Part shown: positions 54,901 through 64,000 of the stretch, piece after piece | Layout: each line of letters opens with the position of its first letter | Numbering within the stretch: the first letter of the stretch is position 1 | From: Nelumbo lutea | Taxonomy: Eukaryota > Streptophyta > Magnoliopsida > Proteales > Nelumbonaceae | NCBI GenBank assembly: GCA_022828595.1 | Contig: JAKGHH010000005.1 | Span: forward strand, 26,672,193-26,736,192 | Length of the DNA: 64,000 nucleotides | Direction: 5' to 3' | The notes under the pieces: model-generated | The model's database searches: none | What the model was told of the DNA's origin: nothing | Seen by the model: the letters and a program-made list of their open reading frames with translations, nothing else | Program-made: the position numbers and the translations under genes

Positions 54901-55968
54901 GGGGTTAGTAGCCAGCATGTTGTCTAGTGTGAACTCTACACTGGTCCGATCAGGTCAGTAGGGTTTCAATGATCTCTTGAATGCTTCTACCAGCACTCTA
55001 ATGGCCTGTCTCCTCATCGAGGTGTTTGCTCCTTGCTTACTGAAAAATTGTTGAAGCTCCAAGCTCTACCTATGCAAGGTTCCTTTTCTTGAAGTCATCC
55101 AATTTTACCTTTTGTATGAATAGCCCTCTTGGGGAAAAACAATCCATTAGGTAATGTTGTGGCGATTGGTGGAAGTTTCACCATCCTCCCCCGCGCCTGT
55201 CTTTCTCCGGGTCCACTCCCGGTGGTGGTGGCGGCAAGTTGATCACCTTGTTCTTGACTAACTTATTTAGGATCATTACTACCTCCTCCTTGGTGTAGGG
55301 AAAGGAGGAGGGATCGATAAGTTATTCTTCTTACACTGGGGGTTGTTTCGATAATAAGGCCCCTGTTTGGGCCCTCTGTTGTTGCGGGGCTTCTGATCGA
55401 CTGCGTAGGCTTCATTCTTCCATACTACCCCAGCATCAACACGGATTGGGCCGAAGTGTTCTTGACCGTGTGCGCCGATCTCTTTGTGCACCTCCATAGT
55501 TGACTGAACGTGTCCACTTCCACATTTTTTTATGCCTATTATATTGGTAGGCTACATCCTGTGTACACATTGTTCAACGAAGCTCTTCTCTGCAGCATGG
55601 TCGTCGAAGATGGAGTGGGTCAACTTCTGAAATCGCAGGACATATGCTAGGAGATCTTCCCCTGCATGCTACTCTGTGTTCCGTAAGTCAGCCATTGTTA
55701 GATTCCTCTCCAAGGTGAACCACTTTGATAGGAATCTTTTGGCCAGTTCAGTCCATGAGTCAATGCTTTTGGTAGTGAGTTTGACGAACTAGGTATATGT
55801 CGGCCCTGCCAGAGACTTGGAGAACTCGCGAACCTTAAGACCCCCATCGAGAGCGAAGGATCCCAGGGCTTCCTCGATCTTACTTGTGTGTTCTTGTGGG
55901 CTTCCCTTCTACTTGTCGTACTACGACCACTATTGGGGAGGAGTGCTAATCTTGTGGTTTTAATCAAT
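54901..55968 (-). pseudogene. Gypsy gag, copy A
   Basis: On the minus strand, 55860-55640 reads DGGLKVREFSKSLAGPTYT, FVKLTTKSIDSWTELAKRFL, SKWFTLERNLTMADL and YVLRFQKLTHSIFDDHAAEK. This is the capsid-like Retrotrans_gag pattern (A..WF..L...SI.SW..L...F). Basic, Pro-rich sequence follows at 55500-55270. In-frame TAG stops occur. The N-terminus is cut off at 55969, where block B begins with copia sequence. Confidence 0.75.
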
Positions 55969-56065
55969 AGGAGTCATCCCACCATCCTTTGATGCTTTTC
56001 CACATCCTTTACCAATTCACCATATGAGTGTTAATCTTGTGGTTTTAATCAATAGGAGTATTATC
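55937..56065. repeat. Direct repeat at the duplication junction
   Basis: GTGCTAATCTTGTGGTTTTA with AATCAATAGGAGT (55945-55978) recurs as GTGTTAATCTTGTGGTTTTA with AATCAATAGGAGT (56028-56061). The first copy lies immediately left of the point where block B homology starts, so the breakpoint itself involved a short duplication or template switch. Confidence 0.7.
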
Positions 56066-56580
56066 CGGTTTAACTTCTAGTTTCCTAGTTTTCTATAGTA
56101 AGTTCAACACATACTTCCTCTAATGAATATTCCGTGTTTGGATCTTGCAATTTCAATCTTTAGAAAATACTTTATCTTACCTAGAACCTTAATTTCAAAT
56201 TCCTACTATAATGACTTCTTTAGTTCATCAATCTCATTGAGATCATTCCTTGTAACCACAATATCATCCACATATACAATCAACATTGATATAACTGATC
56301 CTCTCCTCTTGGTAAAGAGTGTATGATCTGGTTGAGTCTGTGTATATGAAAAGCGAATTAATTTTCCTCTAAACATGTCAATCCATGCTCTAGGTGATTG
56401 CTTCAAGTCATATAAGGACTTTTGTAATTTGTACACCATCCTACCCACATCATCATAAAAGACAGATAGAAGTTCCATATACATTTCCTCCTGCAAATCA
56501 CTAAAAAGGAGGGAATTTTGGACATCAGGTTGGAAGAGTGACTATGAATAAGTAGCCAATGACAAGAGTGTAATCTTTCC
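55985..56580 (-). pseudogene. Outer copia RT remnant, copy B
   Basis: On the minus strand 56496-56206 keeps one frame: [51 protein letters not shown] and SMLIVYVDDIVVTRND, with the YVDD catalytic box intact. It is better preserved than copy A. RNase H is absent because the duplication breakpoint lies at 55970. Confidence 0.88.
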
Positions 56581-56860
56581 TGGATAGAGAGAGACGAGAG
56601 AGAAGAGAAGAGAGAGGAGAGGAGAAGAGAAGGGAGAGAGAGAGATTCGATTGGGAATAAAAAACTATAGCTGGCGGCACCCAGCTTATAATTTATATTA
56701 ACTTAATATAAAGAATAAGAAAAATACAATTATGCCCCTAGCAGCACTCCCTACTAATAAAAAAGTAAGAAGGAAATAAAAGACACTAGCTGATAGCATC
56801 TTAGGCAAACAAAATGCTACCAACAATTGTAAAATAACAAAATAAACAACCCTCACAACA
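56581..56860 (-). mobile_element. Inner copia 3' LTR, copy B
   Basis: TGTTGTGAGGGTTG at 56860 to CTCTATCCA at 56581 on the minus strand, about 280 bp. It is the partner of 44231-44515, with a few indels in the GA-rich segment. The purine tract TTGAAGGGGAG is at 56871-56861. Confidence 0.8.
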
Positions 56861-58740
56861 CTCCCCTTCAAGTTGGGTGGAATATGTCTATCATGCCCAG
56901 CTTGTCACATAACTCGTGCCAAGAGTGGAAATCCTTTTGTGAGGACATCAACAAGTTGTTCCTTGCAGTTGACATATGGGATGCAAATTCCACTTTTTTT
57001 TTCCAATATTTCTCTTACGAAGTTTTTGTCTACTTCAATGTGCTTGGTCCTCTCATGTAGGATATGATTGCTGACTATGTTTATGGCTGCCTTGTTGTCA
57101 TAGTAAAGCGGCATAGGATTATGAACATCAACTCCAAGCTCCCCAAGAAGGTTGTTTAGCCAAAGAACTTCAGCTACCCTATGTGCCATAGCTTTATACT
57201 CCACTTCAGCACTTGACCTTGCTACCACACTTTGTTTCTTGCTTTTCCAGGTCACTAGATTTCCTCCCACAGATGTATAATACCCACTTGTGGTCTTTCT
57301 GTCATCCACAACACCTGCCTAATCAGTATCTATAAAGACTTCCACCTTTAGGTGATTATGTTTACTGAATGGTAGACCTATCCCTGAATACGTTTTTAAG
57401 TATCTAAGGACTCTCTCTACTACCTCCATGTGTGGTTTCTTAGGAGAGTGCTTGAATTGGCTTAGGACCCAACTAAATATGCAATGACTGGACGGGTCAT
57501 GGACAAATAAATCAACTTTTCCACTAACCTTTAGAACTATTTCACATCTTTCATAGGTTCACCATCACAATCACGCAATTTATGATCAACATCCATATGG
57601 GTATTTGCTGGCCTTGCGCCTAGGTTGCCTATGTCTTGTAACAGTTCAAAGGTGTACTTCCTTTGAGAAATGAAGATGCCTAAATCTTTAGAGGACCAAA
57701 ATACTTTAGAGGACCTAAATCTTTCACTTCAATTTTAGATGCAAGGAATTGTTTGAACTTTTGTATTTCTGAACTCCAATTTTTTTTAATGATGATATCA
57801 TCCACATACACTATCAATACAACAACATGTTCTCAACATTTCTTTACAAAGAGTGCGTGATCAGACTGGCATTGCTTGAATCCTACTTGCTAAACTGCCA
57901 TATATAACTTATTGAACCAAGCCCTGGGAGATTGCTTTAAACCATAAAGAGACTTTCTCAGCTTGCACATCTTATTTTCACTTCCCCTGGCATAGAATCT
58001 AGGGGTTGAACCATGTACACCTCCTCCTCTAGGTCACCATTTAAAAAGACATTCTTTATGTCCAGTTGATGCAATTCCTAGTCAAGGTTAGCATCTAATG
58101 ATAAAAGAACTCGAATTAACTTCATCTTAGCTACTGGAGCAAATATCTAATCACAATCAACCCCGTACACTTGAGTGTACCCCTTGGCTACTAATCTTTC
58201 TTTGTACCTATCAATTGTCCCGTCCGCTCTGTGTTTAACTATAAACACCCACTTACACCCCACTGGGTCTTTCTCTTTTGGAAGATCCACCAATTCCCAA
58301 GTTTGATTTTTATGGAGGGCATTAATCTCCTCCTTCATAGCATTTGTCCATTCAGGATATTTTAAGGCCTTTACAACATTTTTGGGTACATGGATGCAAT
58401 CAACTACAGATAGGAAGGCATGGTATGAGGGGAAAATGTGATCATAAGAGACATACTGGGTAACAGGGTGTTTGGTAGTGCATGATCTGACTCCCTTTCT
58501 TTGAGCAATAGGAATGTCAAGGTCATTCACAGTAGGTGCAGGGGTATCAATAGGTACAATAGGGTTTGGACTTACCTCTTGGTGTAGGTGAGGTGTGGTT
58601 AGGCTATGTGAGAGTGGTCTCCTTAAAGGACAAAGGAAGATTGGAAATAGGGAATCAATTGGGAGGTTAAGGCAAGAGGGAGTAATAAGACGACTGGTTA
58701 GGATGAACAGGGAATCCAATGTTTGAGTGAATCAATGGCT
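56861..58740 (-). pseudogene. Inner copia pol fragment, copy B
   Basis: The long frame 58719-58147 on the minus strand covers the integrase tail and RT start ([55 protein letters not shown]). The middle of RT is frameshifted, including a small local duplication with deletion at 57677-57720. RNase H is well kept at 57309-56905: TTSGYYTSVGGNLVTWKSKK, SSAEVEYKAMA, LYYDNKAAINIVSN, HERTKHIEVDKNFV. RNase H catalytic acidic residues are visible. The element lacks gag, protease and the integrase core. Confidence 0.88.
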
Positions 58741-60280
58741 GAATGAATAACCTTTGTTAAAAGGAGGATCCTCATTTATAAGGAGGGATCCTGAGGTCCC
58801 AAAAGGAAGGAGCCAAAAGTGCTCGGTTCCTATTGGGAAAGAGAATATTAGATTTATTGTCGATCATTAAGGAGCACTACTAGGGTTTCACCATGTGTCT
58901 TATGAGATCTCTCAAGGGTTGATTTTCCTTTCACCTGAGGATCCTCATAATCCATGCGTACTACTTTCTTTCACATCCTACTTAACAAGACGTGGCGTTG
59001 GTTACGTCATCATATGGCGGGCATGTTCTTTCACTAACCTACATGGCACTTATCACACATGCAACTTAAAGTTTCATGTGTGATCGATTATTGAACTCCG
59101 GTTCACATCGACCCACGGTTCTATAATGGTCTTGGGTTCATCGCAAGATTGCACACCTCTGAAATTCGTTGCAGAATCGCATGTATCTGAGGTTTGTCAC
59201 GAAGTCGCACGCGTCCAAGGTTCATCATTGAACCGCACACATATAATATTCATCGCAGGTTTTCATTAACTAAAATCTGTTTTGGCTCGTGTCGAGTACA
59301 AGTTCATCACGAAAGTGTGATGAATTGTATGTTCATTGCAGGTGTTAGATGAGTTATAAGCTCATCACAGGCGTTCGATGAGTTATAAGCTTGTTGCAGG
59401 CGTTCAATTTGGTATCTTTTGTACTTTGAAGGACTGAGTGAACACTATGTACCTACATTAACCCCCTTGCTTATCTGTAAGTGGATTCTTATTGATAAGC
59501 ATTTTGTCCTCAGAAGTTGGCAATGGTTGAATGTCTTTGTGCGTTGGGTCTAGATATTGACCCTATTTGGTAGTTTTCCTTATTTGGATCTTGTGTGGGT
59601 GAAAAGAAAGTTTATTTAGGTTCTGTCAGCCCCCACCTGTTGACAAACTGGGAGTCATTCAATCAAGCAGTCACGTGTTTGGCTGTTAATGACTTTGAGC
59701 AAGAGTTGGATGTTTGTTCTTGATTAGTTCTCATCCATTATATAATTTAGCCCCCCTGTATTTTGATAATTTGCTTTTTGTCGATGGGCAATTCTGCATC
59801 GGACTTGCGAGTTTCAGCCCCCCTACCCATTGACAGGAAGGAAATTATCAATAGACAATCACAATGATGTTTAACTGTGGGCCTTCAGCCCCCCCTGTGT
59901 GTCAAAATAGTGTTTGTTTTGGATACACAGTGTTGTTTAATAGTGTAAAGCTCGGTGACTTATCCTATTTGGTTATCGTTGAAAAGACGAGGAAGATATT
60001 GGGTGCTAAGGATGTGGTAGACATCATTAGCACTTTCTTAACCATCGTATCTTATTAAATGTAGTCCATTTGTGAGTGTGGCCTGGATATGATATTTGAT
60101 ATTTAAAATGGCGGTTGCTGCCATGGCACTTTGTTTAAATTAATGCACCATTTTGCACTGCCTTTTAGAGGGTATACTTGTAAATTTCTCTACCTTGCTT
60201 TTTCGTTAATTGTCAGCTGAAGGCCTGTACCCATGTTTGTTCATCTTCCTTGGAACCGTTTTTCATTCCTGACAAGTGAG
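58741..60280. other. Gypsy (Tat-type) 3' non-coding region, copy B
   Basis: Counterpart of 46431-47692, with TTCATCGCA-type boxes at 59130-59405. It has an additional 142 bp (58941-59082) lost from copy A between TTTCA direct repeats, and extra GGATCCTCATTTATAAGGA-type sequence near 58765-58800. No gene. Confidence 0.55.
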
Positions 60281-60287
60281 AGCTGTC

Positions 60288-60296
60288 TATAAAAGG
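60288..60296 (+). promoter_or_regulatory. TATA box upstream of the antisense PMD ORF, copy B
   Basis: TATAAAAGG, 133-141 bp before the ATG at 60429. It is identical in context to the copy at 47705. Confidence 0.5.
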
Positions 60297-60428
60297 ATAG
60301 CAAGCCTCATTGACTCTACTTGACCTTCTTGTTATCATCTCTCTATTCGCTTTCTATCTCTTCTTTGTTTGTCCTACAACCCTCTTTGCACTACTTTTCT
60401 TGTTTCTCAACGGAGTTTTTGTTTGTCC

Positions 60429-61875
60429 ATGATGGCTCCTCACTAGAAGAAGGCTGAGTGTTTCTTTTCTGATTTCGTTAGGGAGGTTGATACGATAGAG
60501 ATGCTATCGAAGCGGGAAGCAGCCATGGTGGCTGACGGTGGTATGGGGTTTTGGCCTCCAATGCCAGTGGCCTGGGGTGAGGGTGGCACATTCGATGCCA
60601 TTGATGGTTCTGAACTATTGTGCCTCTATGGCCTGCCAGACCGGTCGGTCTCGTCCAAATGTCAGGAGTGTAGGACTGATAGCTCGAAGTCGCCCAATAG
60701 CTATACGCCTGGGCACAATACATATTGGAGAATCTGATGTATTGTCGGATGCTGCAAGACTCTGGTTTTCTTCGGTTCATGGATTGCTACACGGACCTTT
60801 CGGGTAGGGAGGGGGTGAAGTATGTCAAACCTCGTTTGGAGCACTTGTGTTACTGTACCCTCACATTCGTGGGTGCATTTGGTGAATTTACCGTCATGGT
60901 TGAAGATGTCGTCACTTTACTAGCGTTACCCATTGGTGGGTCAATGTTTGCTTAGCATCTCCAACTCCTTGAGTTTATTCCTGCTGATTTGAGGAAGATC
61001 TATGAGGAGCTTTTCGACGAGATTGTTGTGTTTAAAGCTCAGGTAGATCAGTCAACTACCCGGGAAAAGATGCCATTGGAGGCGTGGTTGGAGTACTTGT
61101 TCGAGTACCACGGCATGTGGGATGTGATGGTGCGGGGGTGGATAGCCAGTGCCACCTCGCCATTTTCATTTTGTACGTTGCCTCCCATTTCCTCTACTCG
61201 GGGTTGCCTGATTACAAGTTGCGTGTGGTTTTGGTTCCACTTGTTGTTCTTGCGGCTAGCGGTCAACAACTCCCCTTGGCTTCCATGTTCTTGGGCTACT
61301 TGTACGAGCAAATGGATGACACTATCCAACAAATGATGGATCCGAGCTGCAAGATGCGAATCGGTTACATCTGTGCACCTTTCCTGTGAATGTTATTGTG
61401 TGAGCATTTTGACCTCAGCATCGCACCTCGTCCACTCTCCCCGATCCACGTTTCCATCGAAACTATGGTAGGGACAGCACTGAATACCATTGTGGTGATG
61501 ATGGACTGCATCATGAATCAGCCCAGCAATGAGCTCTCATGGTTTGAATTTGCTCAATGGTGGAGGACTTGCGATTCTTTTACTATTCTCGGTTTCAAGA
61601 TGGAGCATATTGAAGAGTGATTCGTTCTACTGGCCCATACATTCTGGAAGGCAGGTTTCAAGGGACCGCAATCTATTTTCAGTTGGTCTCTAAACGATGT
61701 TCACCTTCGCCTTAAGGTAGTTAAAGCTAGCCTTTCGAAGGCTACTGAGAAGTTAGAAGCCCTATTGGAAGAGTGTGGCCGTCAACGGAAGAAAAGGAAT
61801 TGATGGACTTTGAGGCACAAAAGTAGGGCCTAGATGACATAGATAAAATGAGAAAAAGCTGGTTCACCATGTAAA
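60429..61875 (+). pseudogene. Antisense extra ORF with plant mobile domain, copy B
   Basis: The frame opens at ATG 60429 but has TAG at about 60447, where copy A has the Gln codon of PHQKK. A frameshift near 60710 follows. MENLMYCRMLQDSGFLRFMD and LCYCTLTFVGAFGEFTVMVE (60725-60955) then represent the PMD core, ending at a TAG equivalent to that in copy A. MRKIYEELFDEIVVFKAQVD and FLGYLYEQMDDTIQQMMD follow. About 2 kb of the ORF is missing at 61475. The tail (NQPSNELSWFEFAQWWRTCD, then a short coiled-coil piece) is present but cut by another deletion at about 61795. It is broken beyond function. Confidence 0.65.
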
Positions 61876-62797
61876 CATATATAATTTCTCATCTTGTAAA
61901 TCACTGAAAGTACTATATCATTGCTATTTCTTAGTCTACTTGGTGTTGTCTATATTGTCTAGCGACTTAAAGAACTATATCATTGCTATTTCTTAGTCGG
62001 TCTTATCGCAACGTTAGTAGGTTATTAGACTTTGCACATTCCTTTTTTACCGTAGCATTGTCACACATGATACCCTTTAGTTTATGCTTGAACTCTCAGA
62101 AATTCAACCCTAAAAAATGTTTGCATTGTCACACATCATTTTGGAACTTTGGTGTTATCAGTCATGAGAGAGTCATCACAATAGCTTCTAGTAAGGCTCT
62201 ATCATGCATCAAAGAGTTTTGAAACTTAAGGAAGTTTTGTGGTTTTCTTATATTCGACATTCGTGTTGATAGCGAGCCATGTTTGCCCAAAATCAAAAGC
62301 ATAAAATCCTTAACACAAAACATTATCGCATCACGTGCACCAGCAAAACAAATCATGTGTACCCCTTAGTTTGGAGATTCAATGTAAGTAACAAATGTTA
62401 TTGAAAATAATAAGATTCAAACATTTAAAGTCGTGTATTTTGCGAACTTTATCACAAGCGAATATCGGCGTAAGTATACTATACTCTAACGCACATCGTT
62501 AAAGAAATGGAATCATGTGTTGTTCTGTTATCTTTAATATCATCAAATGCGAATGAATTATCTTGATAACATAATGTAAATAACTAGATAAGCAGCATGT
62601 TCATAGGAACCTTGTTGGAAAATGCGGTTTTGTTATCCATGCAAGAGTCAAATGTCATCGCGCCTTGAGAAAATAAGGCCCTTCATGGGCGATATAGTTG
62701 TGGTTCAGTCATAATGTAGATAATTAGCATAAGTCAATTTCATCATAAATGTTTGGGAAGGCAATTAGCCCTTAGTGCTGATTAATTGTTTCTGTCC
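61876..62797. other. Gypsy region between PMD ORF and minisatellite, copy B
   Basis: Counterpart of 51331-52220. It contains a small direct duplication of CTTAAAGAACTATATCATTG-type sequence (61905-61995). No gene recognised. Confidence 0.5.
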
Positions 62798-63135
62798 TAG
62801 GGTTGTTAGGTCCATCGCATGGAGCATGCGACATCTTGAAACTGGCCACAACATACTGTAACCAGCTAGGGAATGAATATGAGTGCATCTGGGGTTGCTA
62901 GGACCGTCACATGGAGCATGTGGCATCATGGAACCGACCAAGGAATAAACATGAGTGCGCTTGGGGTTGTCAGGGCCTTCGCATGGAGCATGCGACATCG
63001 TGGAAACGACCACGACATCCTGGAACTAGCCAGGGAATGAATATGAGCGTGGCTAGGTTGCTAGGCACTTTGCATGGAACATGCGACATCATGGAACCGG
63101 TCGTGGCATCCTGGAACTAGCTAGGGAATAAATGC
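62798..63135. repeat. Minisatellite with alternating 91/72-bp units, copy B
   Basis: GGGTTG-type unit starts at 62800, 62891, 62963 and 63054. Unit order equals that of copy A, so the array predates the block duplication. Confidence 0.85.
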
Positions 63136-63515
63136 ATATATGTATAGTTGTATAGTTGTATATATGAGAAGCATAGTCAAGACTTAGCACACAAATTGCA
63201 CCAAACAATATATTCATTGACAAAGAATCATCACTTCATCACATTTTCAGAATGCATGAGTACAACAAAGCTTTACCGTAAAATCTCAAAGTGCATTGCA
63301 AAAATATTTTATCGCAAGGCATAAGTCATTAATATGTGCATCAGGAACTCATCGCATGTCATTTGTAGGCTAAGTATGTGAGATGCAACATACAATAACT
63401 TTTAAAATTTTCATTAAAAAGTGGATACAACATATTCAATATATTCATCTTCAAGAGAAATATATGTGACAAACATAGCACATCTTATACAATTCTATTA
63501 AAAATTTGGCTTCAA
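63136..63515. other. Short non-coding stretch, copy B
   Basis: Counterpart of 52561-52901. AT-rich, no gene. Confidence 0.5.
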
Positions 63516-64000
63516 CTAGTACCCATTCACCATTTCATCTTCCTCCTCGGTGCTTGCAGTTTTTAGAACATAATAGCTAGAGGGGTGAGCTTCTTGGATC
63601 ACGTACGGTCCATTCCAAGTAGGAGCAAATTTTCTAATGGATTTTCCTTGCCTGATGTGGAGTGTTGTTTTAAGGACCTTGCCTCCTTTAAAATTTCCGG
63701 GCTTCACTAGTTTGTTAAAGTTCACAGCTAAGGCTTGTTTGTACTTGATTTTTTGTAATGCTCTTTCTCTTTCCTCATCGACACACTTTAGCCTTTTGCC
63801 AAGCAGTTGATCCATGTCCTCTATTTTGAATCTTTTCCCAATTGTGAAAGTTATACAGGTGAAGACCGTTTGTATCTCTGTTGGTAGCATCACTTCTTGA
63901 CCATATACCAGGGAATAAGGTGTTGCTTGCATACTCTACTTGCCCATTACCTTGTAGCTAATAGGTCGTAGATGTGCCCAATCTTGCTCCGTACTGTCCC
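63516..64000 (-). pseudogene. Gypsy integrase, copy B (runs off the window)
   Basis: On the minus strand 63932-63516 reads MQATPYSLVYGQEVMLPTEI, YKQALAVNFNKLVKPGNFKG, GKSIRKFAPTWNGPYVIQEA and DEMVNGY, the integrase C-terminal domain, with one long open frame. At about 63935 it jumps to GARLGTSTTY..LQGNGQ, so the segment holding the catalytic Glu and the following helix is deleted, a different lesion from copy A. Confidence 0.85.

Larger units (their letters stand above)
43626..55969. repeat. Tandem duplication block A (about 12.3 kb)
   Basis: Starting at GTCATCCCACCATC (43626) the order outer copia RT, inner copia LTR and pol, gypsy 3' region, antisense PMD ORF, minisatellite and integrase recurs from 55970 in the same order and orientation, with an offset of 12,344 bp near the left edge. 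The offset grows to about 12.6 kb and then falls to 10.6 kb because of indels. Because independent insertions share nested junctions, duplication after nesting is the simplest reading. Confidence 0.85.
55970..64000. repeat. Tandem duplication block B (continues past window)
   Basis: This repeats block A from 43626 onward in the same orientation. Differences include a 2-kb deletion in the PMD ORF, an extra 142 bp at about 58941-59082, and a different deletion in integrase. Point differences are frequent. The window ends within the integrase region. Confidence 0.85.

Overview
This window looks like nuclear DNA of a flowering plant. It is AT-rich, has one split gene with introns of more than 4 kb, and is dominated by decayed Ty1/copia and Ty3/gypsy LTR retrotransposons, DNA transposons and MITEs. 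Nothing in it looks bacterial, viral or organellar, and I cannot name the species. Only two genes look intact. The first is a small intronless gene for a GCK-domain (twin CX9C) protein at 2042-2590 on the minus strand. The second is a three-exon RNase III-like gene (one RNase III domain plus one dsRNA-binding domain, 279 residues) at 32297-41604 on the plus strand.

Layout. 1-2041 is AT-rich spacer with one imperfect duplication. At 4517-5272 two unrelated gene fragments lie head to head: part of lipoyl synthase on the minus strand and part of a FRIGIDA-like protein on the plus strand. Tandemly structured, MULE-end-like DNA follows. A LINE ORF1 scrap (7135-7700) abuts copia element 1 (7700-11838, continued at 26772-26946). 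Copia 1 is interrupted twice. A 1,111-bp PIF-like element with a 3-bp target duplication splits its RNase H region. A 14.9-kb Mutator-like element (11839-26762), with 128-bp terminal inverted repeats and a perfect 9-bp target duplication, splits its 3' LTR. That MULE carries two tandem copies of a second copia family sharing one 1.9-kb LTR, and a truncated CACTA element with 38-bp subterminal repeats.

26.9-32.3 kb is mostly unrecognised spacer, probably including an old copia LTR, and one MITE. The RNase III-like gene follows. Its two introns hold at least five small elements, including two copies of a GGCTCA-type MITE, a MITE with a 9-bp target duplication and a hAT-like element.

From 42.6 kb to the end there are minus-strand retroelements: an outer copia remnant, an inner copia inserted in it, and a gypsy element of apparent Tat/Ogre type. 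The gypsy element has gag, protease and integrase remnants on the minus strand, and on the opposite strand an extra ORF with a plant mobile domain (PMD) preceded by a TATA box. The whole nested block (43626-55969, about 12.3 kb) is repeated in tandem from 55970 to beyond the window end. The two copies carry different deletions, so the duplication is not recent. Every transposon protein is broken by stops, frameshifts or lost catalytic residues, and I see no autonomous element.
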